From Myotis daubentonii (Eukaryota > Chordata > Mammalia > Chiroptera > Vespertilionidae): DNA of 64,000 nucleotides. Of this stretch, positions 1-9,055 are shown piece after piece. Position numbers and translations under genes: made by a program. Every line of letters starts with the position of its first letter. The first letter of the stretch is position 1. The stretch lies in NCBI RefSeq assembly GCF_963259705.1, contig NC_081842.1, forward strand, positions 67,964,787-68,028,786, in the 5' to 3' direction. The notes beneath the pieces are model-generated. The model was not told the origin of the DNA and searched no databases. It worked only from the letters and a program-made list of their open reading frames with translations.

Positions 1-58
1 GCTGCAGTGGGGTTAAGGATAAGGCTCCTTGGGCCTACCTTCTCCCATGCCTCTACAT

Positions 59-304
59 TTACCTTTCCGGCACCTTTCCTTCCTCAGAAAAGCATGGACG
101 TATTTCTTGTATAAAATGTTCCATCTGACTGGGAGTAACCTTAACTCCTCTGCTAGCAAGCATATGTGTTAAAAGATCAATACGGAGTCTTTTTTTCTTT
201 AGACTCAGTATGGCACATCTTCTTAATCTAAAGATCAATACAGGGTCTTCTTTCTTTAGACTCAGTATGGCACATCTTCTCAAACTAAGTTCTGTACTAT
301 CCAC
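59..304 (-). pseudogene. Betaretrovirus-like gag 5' fragment (matrix region), broken
   Basis: The minus strand is open for 81 codons. The last ~37 residues resemble the start of a betaretroviral/ERVK Gag matrix domain, the membrane-targeting part of Gag: a short helix, a GVKVTPSQ-like turn, then a helix leading to a Pro-Cys-Phe-x-Glu-Glu-Gly segment. The frame then meets a stop at the left end, far short of a full Gag of several hundred residues. The N-terminal half is unusual because an 11-residue stretch (LRRCAILSLKK) occurs twice, encoded by a tandem duplication at about 174-285. It lies downstream, in the minus-strand sense, of a primer-binding site and LTR, which is where gag should be. 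No start codon context is convincing. I call it an inactivated gag remnant; the family comes from resemblance only. Confidence 0.6.
174..285 (-). repeat. Tandem duplication (~55 bp x2) inside the ERV gag leader
   Basis: Two adjacent units, about 174-228 and 229-285, share 'gatcaata', 'ctttagactcagtatggcac' and 'atcttct', with a few differences. The duplication keeps frame and doubles an 11-residue peptide in the gag fragment. Confidence 0.75.
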
Positions 305-339
305 CTTCTTACCCTACTTATCCTCTGTAGGGGGGTCTG

Positions 340-601
340 CAGTACCCTGGTGGAGTCCTATCCGTCCCGAGTGTGGGGTTCTCAATGGGGGGGGGGGCTT
401 ACCTATGGGAATCCTGTTCCAGGGGTTCCCAAAGGTGTGGACGGAGTCAGCGAAGACTATCCACCCTCTTCCTACGGTGGAGTCCTATCCGTCCCGAGTG
501 CGGGGCGCTTATGTAGGGGTCCCTGTTCGGGCGCCATATGCTGGGGTCCGACCCCAGCAGGTCCAGGGGTCCCCAAAGGTGTGGACGGAGTCGGCGAAGA
601 A
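340..601 (-). repeat. Duplicated U5/leader segments around the ERV primer-binding site
   Basis: The block ending in 'gtcctatccgtcccgagtg' occurs near 350-372 and again near 481-502. The block 'aaaggtgtggacggagtc' occurs near 431-449 (leader) and 576-594 (U5 of the LTR). Offsets are about 130 and 145 bp, so part of U5 and leader has been duplicated across the primer site, by recombination or by reverse-transcription slippage. This explains the irregular untranslated leader between the PBS and gag. Confidence 0.65.
519..536 (-). promoter_or_regulatory. Retroviral primer-binding site, tRNA-Lys(3) type
   Basis: On the minus strand these 18 nt are an exact match to the PBS complementary to the 3' end of tRNA-Lys(UUU), as used by lentiviruses and many betaretroviruses. 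They lie 2 nt beyond the CA that ends the LTR, the standard spacing. Minus-strand DNA synthesis would have started here. This fixes the provirus orientation (minus) and shows that the LTR at higher coordinates is the 5' LTR. Confidence 0.9.
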
Positions 602-1259
602 GGAATGACACGGAGACAGTGTTCAGTTGATCAGCAGCCTAGCCAGGATCTCCAGCCAGGATCTCCAGCCAAGTTCTGGTCTGGATCTCCAGAGAGGTTC
701 TGCTTAGGATCTCCAGCCAGGTTCAGTCACCAGGTTCTAGTCAGGTTCTCTTGACATATTTCTGTAGTCAGGTTCAGTCCAGGATCTTTTGCCATGTTCT
801 CTCCAGCGAAGTTCTTCTGTCTGTAGGTTCTGTGTAGATTCTGTCTGTAGGTTCTCTCTTCTTAGTTCTGTGTTCTGAGTTCTGTGTTCTAAATTCTGTG
901 TTCTAAATTCTGTCTCTTGCTGTCTTGTTACATCTGTATTTATACCAGTTGATTCAATCCTATCAATCTCTATTCCAAAGGTTAGGGCGTTTCTTATCTC
1001 CATTCCAGGGAGTAAAGATTATGTAGCTTAAGCATGATTGTTCATAGTTAAAATGATTAATTATCTGCCTGGCACTTAGTTAAGAGGTTTTATTCCCTCC
1101 CTAACTTCAGGGGAAAATCCCTACCTGGGGATTCAATCTTTCTCGGAGAGGTGACCTTGGTTAAAACACAGCGCCAAGAAGGTGAGCAAACATATTAAGA
1201 ACCGTATGCCATATATGCCAGGTCCCTTGAAACAGCAAGGATGGACCGGCTCCCGGGCA
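539..1259 (-). mobile_element. 5' LTR of an ERV2 (betaretrovirus-like) provirus
   Basis: Read on the minus strand, the element begins TGCCCGGGAGCC near 1259 and ends CCCCAGCA at 539, directly before the PBS. It is about 721 bp. A TATA box (GGTATAAATACAG on the minus strand, about 934-946) separates U3 from R/U5. R contains tandem GTTCT/ATCTCCAGCC-rich short repeats (about 640-920), reminiscent of the simple repeats in IAP-type R regions. U5 has the segment duplicated in the leader. The proviral interior and 3' LTR lie beyond the left edge of the window, so the target duplication cannot be checked. The outer TG end is the least certain boundary. Confidence 0.75.
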
Positions 1260-1760
1260 CCTCCTGCGACCCCTTTTCCCCCAGCCTGCATGACTTGTAA
1301 CCTGTAATGATTATACCATGCCTACTTTTCCATTCCTATAATTCCTACTTCCCCACATAATCTTTGTCCTTCTAATCCAGTGGTTCTCAACCTTGGCTGC
1401 ACATTAAAATCACCTGGAAATCTTTTTAAAATCCTGATTTCTGGGCCTCATCCTCCGGAAATTCTGTTTCTTTGTTACTAATGTTGTGGCCCCACCCCAT
1501 AATAAAGAAACAGAATTTCCGGAGGATGAGGCCCAGAAATCAGGATTTTAAAAAGATTCTCAGGTGATTCTAATGTGCAGCCAAGGTTGAGAACCACTGT
1601 TCTAATCAATATAAGCAGCTGGCTTATGGTGGTGTGCAGAGCAGATTTTGGTTGATGACCTGCTGCTCTCCCATACTGCTGGCAGTATTGGAATAAAAGC
1701 TCATATATGATTCAACCCTATCTCTGCTTAATTGGCTCAAGTAGTGACAGGCAGCACAGA
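1260..1760 (+). mobile_element. Older LTR fragment, split by a hAT element
   Basis: The sequence resembles an LTR 3' portion: TATA-like 'aatataagcag' (about 1608), AATAAA at about 1691, then a short U5-like segment ending near 1755. The upstream part, 1260-1377, is separated from it by the palindromic element at 1378-1599. It abuts the ERV2 LTR, which may have truncated it. The retroviral class is not determined. Confidence 0.45.
1378..1599. mobile_element. Palindromic hAT-type MITE with 8-bp TSD
   Basis: The element is 222 bp, begins CAGTGGTTCTCAACC and ends with its complement GGTTGAGAACCACTG. The two ~96-bp arms (1378-1473 and 1504-1599) are inverted copies with about three mismatches, around a 30-bp loop. 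The 8-bp target TTCTAATC is present unchanged at 1370-1377 and 1600-1607, diagnostic of hAT transposition. The ends match the CAGTGGTTCTCAA family of MER5/MER20/Charlie-like non-autonomous elements. No transposase is encoded. It was mobilised in trans and sits inside an LTR fragment. Confidence 0.92.
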
Positions 1761-1996
1761 CCCATTGATTGTCAGGTTATACTTCCTCTACATGCCAACA
1801 GCTTCTTCCTGCAAGACCATGCTCAACATGGCAGGAGGGACAAATAAAGAATTCGGGGAGTTAATGGCCCTGGGAACAGCCTAAATGGGAGGTAGTGGAT
1901 AACTTTAATGATCTGAATGTAACAGTTAGAAAGCAGAGATGGACAGAACAGATTTCAAAGGCAAGACTATAGTACATGTTTCTTACAGAGATATAC
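1761..1996. other. Unassigned sequence between LTRs
   Basis: No ORF or repeat is recognised with confidence. It may be the remains of the interior of one of the flanking retroviral elements. Confidence 0.4.
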
Positions 1997-2917
1997 TTAT
2001 TAACGTAAAAACATTCAAACCTATAAATAATTTTTGTGAGTTTATTTGAGCCAAACTGTTGACAATTGCCAGGAAGCAGAATCTCAATGGGATAATGCTC
2101 TGGAGAATAGCAGTATTTCACCTATTTTTATACATTACCATCAAAGGAGGGAGACATAGGTGGGTTACATGAAATCCATTGGCAATAGATTAGGGAGGCG
2201 GGAGAAAGCAAAGAGCAAGGAGAACCTCTGGGATTGGATAAAAAGTAAAATGATAGATACTTCTTTTACTTAGGTGTGTATAGGATAGTTAACAATCAAC
2301 AATTAACATGATAACAATAACAATGAAGGAATTTATGGCCTCTGTCCTCAGGTGCATTTGGTTGAGCTCTGAGGAGTCCGGAGTAAAGGGAAGTTACAAG
2401 TTACCCTGATATTTCAAGGATATTATGTTATCTACTAGAGGCCCAGCGCATGAATTCATGCATGGGAGGGGTCCGGCCGGCCTGCCCCAATGGGGGGGCG
2501 ATCTGGGGGGTGAAGGAGTGGGGGGAGAGGGGGTTGGATCAAGAGCGGGGCCAGCCAGGAGGAGGGGCCACAGGCAGTTGGCTGGCTGGTCTCGCCCCCA
2601 ATTGAGGTGGGGGTGCCGATTGGGGCTGCAGTGTGCATCAAAGCAACCAGTTGTTCTGGAGTTCAGGTCACTTGGCTTTTATATATGTTATCTTTGTTTT
2701 TGTTGATGCAAAAAGATAATAAACTCAGTTAAGGTAAAGATTGACCTTGTCAGTGAAGCTACCAGCTAGGAGGTAACTACCCACTATAATTGCTTTTAGT
2801 TAAAGTTTCATTTCAGTAACCAACCTTTGTGGTTACTTTAGGTCTTTGAGTTTGCAAGACTGCCATGCAGACCTTCCCTGAGCTTGTCAGAGTAACATGT
2901 GCCCCCTTTCATCCACA
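1997..2917 (-). mobile_element. ERV1-like LTR, interrupted by a HeliBat
   Basis: On the minus strand it starts TGTGG near 2917 and ends near 2000. It is the same family as the LTR at 54122-54640. Shared blocks include the 'acaagctcagggaaggcctg' region, 'agtaaccacaaagg', 'aggtaaag-ttgaccttgtca', 'acaattaacatgat', and 'ggctcaaataaa' with its AATAAA near the 3' end. This copy has about 120 bp that the other lacks (near 2165-2270) and a Helitron at 2435-2683. No interior domain is attached, so it is a solo LTR or fragment. Confidence 0.7.
2435..2683 (-). mobile_element. HeliBat non-autonomous Helitron
   Basis: Its 3' terminus (left end on the + strand) is CTAG at 2435-2438, next to the perfect palindrome GCATGAATTCATGC, the Helitron 3' hairpin. 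The right end is the HeliBat 5' end GGCTTTTATATA, slightly truncated. It encodes no Rep/helicase. It lies within an LTR. It is flanked by the 10-bp direct repeat TATGTTATCT (2424-2433, 2684-2693), unusual because Helitrons normally make no target duplication. Confidence 0.85.
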
Positions 2918-3097
2918 CACTTAAAATATAAAAATACAGACAGGTATATAAAAATAAGTCATGCAAACAGTAAGCAGAAGGCTGGAGTGGCTATGTTAGT
3001 GACTTCAAACTCAAGAGTATTATCTATATATAAAAGCCTAAGCCATCATTATGACTGGATGACCAGAAGACCGGCCGGTAGCTATGATGCACACTGA

Positions 3098-3111
3098 CCA
3101 CCAGGGGGCAG
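3098..3111 (+). promoter_or_regulatory. CTCF-like core motif, left arm of palindrome
   Basis: CCACCAGGGGGCAG matches the CTCF core consensus CCASYAGRKGGCRS at every position. It lies inside a HeliBat. Occupancy is not shown by sequence alone. Confidence 0.6.
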
Positions 3112-3127
3112 ATGCTCAATGCAGAAG

Positions 3128-3141
3128 CTGCCCCCTGGTGG
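3128..3141 (-). promoter_or_regulatory. CTCF-like core motif, right arm of palindrome
   Basis: This is the exact reverse complement of the motif at 3098-3111, 16 bp away, so the two motifs face each other. Both are parts of one 23-bp perfect inverted repeat in the HeliBat. Confidence 0.6.
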
Positions 3142-3391
3142 TCAGTGTGCTCCCACAACCAACCTCCCATGGCTGGCCAACCTCCTGCAGTCCCTCCCCG
3201 CAGCCAGCCGGCCCCTATTGGCCCAATCACCAGCCAGGCCGAGGGACCCCACCTGTGCACAAATTCATGCACCGGGCCTCTAGTCAATAATAAAAAGGAA
3301 TATTTCATAGTGATCAAAAAATCAACTCATCAGAAAGATTATAGATGTGCATACACCTAGTAACAGAAACTTCAATTGCACAAAGCAAATA

Positions 3392-4163
3392 CAGAGGAAC
3401 CTTAGCTCGAAAATTTAATTCATTTTGGAAGGCTGTTTGAGAAATTATTTGTTCAAAAATATGAATCATTTTTCCCCATTAGAAATAATGTAAATTGAAT
3501 TAATCTGTTCCAGATCCCCAAATGATTCCCTGTTTTAACCTTTCTTATATACAGTACATGTCTAATATACTGTTTAATCTATAAATAGACAGTTCTCTTT
3601 TTAAATTTATTCAACCATCCCCTACTAACCTTAAACAAATCACTTTCAGTACCCTTTCCGGGGTGTCTCTTCAGGAGGTCAGTATACAGCTGTCTTTGCT
3701 TTATTACATATCATTTTTCTCAGAAGTGCTATACTCATAACTGCTTTTTGTTTATACAAGTCAACAACACTTTTTCTACCTCTTCAATTGCCCATGATCA
3801 TTGTTTCCTGAGCAGTTTCACACCCTTATCAACAACAGCACTCTTGATGGTCTCTTTATGTGTTAAAATTTGTCCGATTGCTCATTTAGCCAGCAACAAA
3901 AATAAAAACAAAACATGAAAATATTCATAGCATAATTTCCTGATATGTAAACTATGGAGGTTTAGTGGTAAACTGACTCGTAATGGTGCATTCTTTCCTT
4001 TGTCTCCTGAGAGAGGCTAGTCATGCTGATGTATAATCATGAAGGAGTTGTCAGGTCAAGAACCTGAGTATTGTTGGACAACAGAGACATTTTGCCCATG
4101 AACAACTTGGTCGAGAACCAAATTGTTCAAGATGGGAGACCTTTGAGAACCAAGATTTGACTG
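3392..4163 (-). mobile_element. Tigger-like (TcMar) DNA transposon relic
   Basis: It begins CAGAGGAACCTTAGCTCGA and ends with an imperfect inverted copy ('ttgagaaccaagatttgactg'). It is flanked by TA on both sides (3390-3391, 4164-4165), the Tc1/mariner target duplication. At 772 bp it is an internally deleted, non-autonomous derivative. Only decayed, non-coding sequence remains between the ends, so the orientation is nominal. Confidence 0.7.
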
Positions 4164-4726
4164 TATTGAAATAGTAAAGGGGAAATAGACACTACAGCAT
4201 ATAAGAAATTTCATTTCTCCTCCATCCAATAGCTAAGGACTAAGACCAAAAAAATTAATAAAAACGTGGAAGATCAAAACAGTATTATAAACCAACTTGA
4301 CCTAACTAGCATTTATAAAGCATAATATACAACTGCAATATACACATTGTTTTCAAGCACAAATTACTAAAAGAAATTGAAGAAGACCTAAATAAATGGA
4401 GAAGTACCATGTTTATAGTACTTCAATAAAATACCAATAAAAATTCCAGCAAACTTTTTTGTAGAAAATAGGAAGCTAATTAAAATCATATATGGAAGCA
4501 AAAAAGACCTAAATAATCTAAACAATTTTTAAAAAGAGAGAACAAAATTGGAGAATTTATCCTATTTAAAGACTTATGAAGCTGCAGTACTTAAAAACAG
4601 TTTGGCATTAACAAAAAGACCATATACTTATTTTATTTATGTCTATTAGTGGAACAGAATAGAATCTAGAAAGAGACCCACCCATATATGATCAATTGAT
4701 TTAATACAAAGGTGCCAAGGTGATTT

Positions 4727-4963
4727 TTTAAAATATATTTTTATTGATTTCAGAGAAGAAAGGAGAAGGAGAGAGAGATAGGAACATCAATGATCAGAAT
4801 CAGCAATGATGAAAGAAAAAGAATCATTGATTGGCTGCCTCCTGCACGCCCCCTACTGGGGATCCAGCCTGCAACCCAAGCATATGCCCTTGACCAGAAC
4901 TGAACCTGGGACTCTTCAGTTCGCTGGCCAACGCTCTAACCAATGAGCAAAACCAGCTAGGGA
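4727..4963 (-). mobile_element. Ves SINE inserted in old L1
   Basis: This is a tRNA-derived bat SINE in antisense orientation: poly-T/A tail side on the left, the 'catcaatgat' region, 'cccctactgggg', 'ccttgaccagaactgaacc' (B-box side) and 'ctggccaacgctctaacca' (A-box side). The flanks carry the 12-bp duplication CCAAGGTGATTT (4715-4726, 4964-4975), consistent with L1-driven target-primed insertion. Confidence 0.9.
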
Positions 4964-5346
4964 CCAAGGTGATTTAATGGGGGGGGGGGGTAGGTCTTTT
5001 TTAAAAAGTTGATGCTGGATACTAATATAAGAAAATTTAATAAATGTCAACCCTTACCTCATACCATACAAAAAAATCTGAAATGGATCAAAGACCTAAA
5101 TGTAAAATCTAAAGTTATAAATCTTTAGGAAGAAAAACAGAAGAAAATCTTCATTACCTTGAAGTAGACAAAAATTCCTCAGACTGCAAAAAGCACAAAC
5201 CATATTAAAAAAATATGAAATTGGACTTTATCCAAATGAAAAACATTTATTCTTCAAAAAAAAAAAAAAAAAGCAAAAAGGGAAGCCCTAAAATTGGATA
5301 AAATGTTTGCAACACATACATCTAACAAAGGATTTGTTTCCAGAGT

Positions 5347-6106
5347 GTAAAGTCTGAGCTGTTCATACTCATCATACGTCTAACACCAAACATGTGGGGT
5401 TTTTCACACCAACAACCAATTCTCTAACTCTCCAGACACTAACTGTGTGTCCTACAATCCAGTCTGACACTAACAACCCATAGTTAGTGTCAGATTCCAT
5501 GGGCTTAAGAGCCCAACCCACAAGACTGCCCTAACTTCAGAAGCCAGCTACAAGTCCTAGGTTGCCACCTGTGCTTCTGACCAACAGGCTATAAATTGGG
5601 GATTCCCACAATGTCTTCCTCAAGTTTAATAATTTGCTAGAATGGCTCACAGAACTCAGGAAAGTCCTTTACTTCCTATTACTGGTTTATTATAAAGGAT
5701 ATAACTCAGGAAGAGACAAATAGAAGAGATGTATAGGGCTCCCCTCCCACCACCTGGATGTGCTTACCAACCTGGAAGTTCTCCCAATCTCATCATTTAG
5801 AGGTTTATGGAGGTTTCATTGTGCAGATATGATTAATTAAACCATTGGGTACAGTGATTAAATCTATATCAGCACTTCTCCCCTCCCAGGAGGTTAGGAG
5901 ATAAGCTGAAAGCTCTGACCCCCTAATCATACCTTGATCTTTTTGGTGTCTAGCCCATTCTGAAGCTATCTAGTGGCCCCCTGCCACCAGTCATTTCTTT
6001 AGCATATTAAAGATACTCTTATCGCTCCAGAAATTACAGAGGTTTTATGAGCTATGTGCCAAGAACCAGGGACAAAGATAAAATATTTATTTTCTTATTA
6101 TATTAC
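5347..6106 (+). mobile_element. ERVL-class (MER21-like) LTR
   Basis: It starts TGTAAAGTC and ends ...CTTATTATATTACA. Recognisable blocks are 'agaatggctcacagaactca', 'tttattataaaggatataac', 'tatggaggtttcattgtgca', 'gattaattaaaccattggg', 'cccaggaggttaggag' and 'ccaagaaccagggacaaaga', all recalled from a common ancient mammalian ERVL LTR; the exact subfamily is uncertain. A 12-bp perfect hairpin (TCTGACACTAAC and its complement) lies at about 5461-5495. It interrupts the L1. Confidence 0.65.
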
Positions 6107-6109
6107 ATA

Positions 6110-6456
6110 CTAGAGGCCCAGTGCATGGATTCGTGCACTGGTGGAGTCCCTCAGCCTGGCCTGCAGGGATCAGGCTGAAACTGCCTCTCCAACATCCCCC
6201 AAGGGGTCCCAGATTGTAAGAGGGTTCAGGCCAGGCCTAGGGACCCCATTGGTGCACGATTGGGGCTGGGGAGGGACTGTGGGAGGCTCCAGGGCATGTC
6301 CAGTCCGTCTCGCCCAGTCCTGATTGGCCGGACCCCAGCAGCAAGCCAACCTACCGGTCGGAGCATCTTTCCCCTGGTGGTCAGTGCACATCATAGTGAC
6401 TGATTGAACAGTCGAACGGTTGGACACTTAGCATATTAGGCTTTTATTATATAGGA
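6110..6456 (-). mobile_element. HeliBat non-autonomous Helitron (347 bp)
   Basis: It runs from CTAG (6110-6113) with hairpin 'gtgcatggattcgtgcac' to the 5' end TCCTATATAATAAAAGCC on the minus strand (6456). It is inserted between A (6109) and T (6457) with no target duplication, as expected for rolling-circle insertion. It retains half of the CTCF-like palindrome ('cccctggtggtcagtg', from 6371). It sits at the junction of an LTR with the L1. Confidence 0.92.
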
Positions 6457-6925
6457 TAACACTGAAAACTCAATAAGAAGACAACTCATTTTAAACATGG
6501 GCTAATGACTTGCACAGACACTTTATATAAGAAGATATATAAGTGGCAAACAGACATAAAAATACGTTCAATATCAATCATCAAGGAAATGCAAACTAAA
6601 ACCATAATGAGAAACTACTGCACACCTATTAAAATGGCTAAAATTAAAATAACTGACCAACCAAGTTTTTATGGGGATGAGGAGCAATTGGAACCCTCTT
6701 GGACTATTCGTGGGAAGGTACAATGGTACACCTACTTTAAAAAAGTTTGGCAGTTTCTTAAAATGTTCAAAATATGCCATACTAACCAAATGACCCAGTC
6801 ATTCCACTCCTGGAGAATCAAAGACCTATGTCCCTTCAAAGAACTGGAAATAGTCCAAATGTATATTAGTATTTTCAGATTTGGCTATTAAAAATAAAGC
6901 AGCTGTGAGTATTTGTGTACAAGTC

Positions 6926-7735
6926 TTTTCATTTTATATATGGTGAAAATCATGAACAGGCAATTTAAGCACTTAGTTTGACAAGAGCATGATAATTAAG
7001 GGGTTAGGTCCCTGGGAGATGGAGGTCTAGGTTACCACAACAAGGAAACAACCTAGACCAGTTGGACTGCTAAACAAGTGTAGAGGATGGAGATGATAAT
7101 TATCAGTGATGACTTGGGCACCAACTGTACCAGTGGAGACTGTATCTTGCCCCATCAATCTTCCTGTTGTCTTTTTTCTTTTCTCTTTTGAAGTTCTAGC
7201 AAATCACCTCTTTGAAGAGTCAACCACGGAAGTGAGTCAATTTAACATAGGGCCCAAGTTGATCTGAATGATACAAAGAGTGGACTACAGCAGACACTGT
7301 TGGAACACAATCCACATACCCTAAGCACTCATCGGTCTCTTATATGCTGATGGTGTTCTTCTTCAGACCCCTGAGCCTCAGGGCACAGCTCCACACAAAT
7401 GGAATGAAAGTGCTTGGGGGAGATAATGTCCTGGACCCTCTCTCAACCAATGATGAAAATGAGTTGGTGAATAAATACCCCAGCTCCTTATACTTTGGTT
7501 TAGAAAACTCTGAGATGTGCTATGCACAGTGTCCTGGAGGTCCCCCACGGATAAGCCCCAGTTGTCACAGTAGTAAATTGCTCATTATCACACCCTCTAT
7601 GGTGTTCCTCTTTTCCCTATTTCACTTCCCCATTTCCCTACTCATGATCTCTTTTATCTGACCTCAAATAAATTACTATCACTGAATTCTTTGTCTCATC
7701 AAGTTACTTCTGGCAGAACCCAATTTAAGACAACC
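6926..7735 (+). mobile_element. Unassigned sequence ending in an ancient LTR-like relic
   Basis: The right part (about 7260-7735) ends with 'caaataaattactatcactg' (AATAAA near 7666), then 'gaacccaatttaagacaa', as in old ERVL/MaLR-type LTRs read 5' to 3'. The left part is not recognised. A 105-codon open frame at 7344-7661 lies within the LTR-like part, matches nothing I know, and I do not count it as a gene. Confidence 0.4.
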
Positions 7736-8100
7736 TCCTACTCACTGAAACTTTATTTGATCTGGGTGTTATTGCATCAGTTATTTTCTCTAAGTAATGG
7801 TTACGGTAAAAGTGTTTACAATTGGTTTACATGCTACCTCATCCACATAATGGTTTAAAGTTATAGTGGCCCTAAGTAAAATAAATAAATAAATGTGATG
7901 AGGAAATGGAAGGCAGTGGGTGGCTGAATGGGTAACTAAATGGGTGGGGAAGATATGTGAAACAGGAGGGACTTTCTTACTCTGTTATGAGTAGGAGTGA
8001 CCTTGACATGTGGACCGGTCACTTTTTGAACTACTTCTCTTTTTCATTTTCTGTCATCCTTGAGTTCTAATGTGTTAGCATCCTGCTAACACGTATTTTA
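7736..8100. other. No gene or clear repeat
   Basis: AT-rich unique-looking sequence with a short (AAAT)n stretch near 7880. Nothing else is recognised. Confidence 0.5.
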
Positions 8101-8104
8101 TTTT

Positions 8105-8225
8105 ATTAAAAAGATGTTTAAACTTTATTTTTATTGTTGACACTATTACAGAAGTCCCCATTTTCCCCTTTTGCCCACCTCCACCCAGCCCCTGCCTGTC
8201 CCCTTTCCCTCACCACAGTGTTGTG
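8105..8225 (-). mobile_element. L1 3' UTR fragment
   Basis: Read on the minus strand it ends 'ggggaaaatggggac...tgtcaacaataaa' plus A-rich tail, matching the L1 3' ends at 63419-63575 and 35850-35990. Only the last ~120 bp of an L1 remain. Confidence 0.7.
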
Positions 8226-8342
8226 TTTAGTAATTTTTAGGATTTATTTTTTAAAAATAAAATTATTTTTACTAAAAGCCTATGTTTAGCCTCAGAGATC
8301 TCTTCCCACTTGTTTATTCTTGTAACATTCTCTTTTTAAAAA

Positions 8343-8555
8343 TATGTATATATATATTTTTATTTCAGAGAGGAAGGTAGAGGAAGAGAGAGACAGAAAC
8401 ATCAATGATGAGAAAGAATCATTGACTATCTGCATCCTGCATGCCCCCTACAGGGAATGGAACCACAACCTGGGCATGTGACCTGACTTGAAATCAAACT
8501 GTGACCTCCTGGTTCATAGGTCAATGCTCAACCAGTGAACTACACCGGCCAGGTG
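8343..8555 (-). mobile_element. Ves SINE
   Basis: Antisense Ves SINE: tail side left, 'aaacatcaatgatgag', 'gccccctacagggaatgg', 'cacaacctgggcatgtgacc', 'ggtcaatgctcaaccagtga'. It is flanked by a ~18-bp duplication (ACATTCTCTTTTTAAAAA at about 8324-8342 and 8556-8573). Confidence 0.9.
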
Positions 8556-8867
8556 ACATTCTCTTTTTAAAAAGAAATGTATATTTGGACTTGGACTAGA
8601 ATTATTTGAAGACAAGAGTAAAATACATATTCTGTTGCATTGTGCCTATTCTTCTGGGTAAAAGAAAAGTGTATATTTGGATTGGTTAAGAAAAAGAATA
8701 AAGAGAGGATATAGAAAATAGCTTGTAAAATTTTAGTTATAAGCCATAACTGACAGTCCAAAATAACCACTATACATGCATTTGTGTTGGTATAAAGTTT
8801 GTTTCATGATAGTATAAATGATATGCTACCATGCTGCTAGTTTTGGAAAATTAAAGGTATTCCTAGA

Positions 8868-9055
8868 ACAGTGTTTTCCGTTTTTATCTTGATCATAATA
8901 ATTTTGTAAATTGCATTAAATGCAGATTCCTGGGTGCCACTCCAGACTTACTGAATCATAATCCCTTAGAGTGAGGCCCAGAAATCTGCATTTTAGTAGC
9001 CATCCCTGATGATTCTAATGTAAAAGGTTCTTGGGTCAGACTTTGAGAAACAGCC
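8868..9055. mobile_element. MER20-like hAT relic
   Basis: Old non-autonomous hAT sequence: 'gcagattcctgggtgccac', 'ctgaatcataatccctta', 'gtgaggcccagaaatctgca', 'gatgattctaatg', and a terminal 'tttgagaaacagc'. Termini are eroded, so exact ends and family are uncertain. Confidence 0.65.

Larger units (their letters stand above)
3023..3283 (+). mobile_element. HeliBat non-autonomous Helitron (261 bp)
   Basis: It starts TCTATATATAAAAGCC and ends GGGCCTCTAG, inserted precisely between A (3022) and T (3284), the Helitron target. The 3' hairpin 'gtgcacaaattcatgcac' lies about 12 nt before CTAG. The 5' half holds a 23-bp perfect inverted repeat (3089-3111 and 3128-3150). The 3' half is GC-rich and non-coding. 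Movement would require an autonomous HeliBat supplying Rep/helicase in trans. Confidence 0.92.
4180..6925 (+). mobile_element. Old L1 (LINE) ORF2/3' fragment, split three times
   Basis: Degenerate L1 ORF2 sequence runs along the + strand. Recognisable blocks are 'gaagacctaaataaatgga' (4381 on), 'aatcatatatggaagc' (4486 on), 'gaacagaatagaatctagaa' (4651 on), 'cttacctcataccata' (5053 on), 'aaatgcaaactaaaaccata' (6587 on) and 'gaaccctcttggac' (6690 on). It is interrupted by a Ves SINE (4727-4963), an ERVL-like LTR (5347-6106) and a HeliBat (6110-6456), and carries many stops and indels. It is inactive and 5' truncated. The open frame at 6505-6891 is a decayed ORF2 piece and not a gene. Confidence 0.85.
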
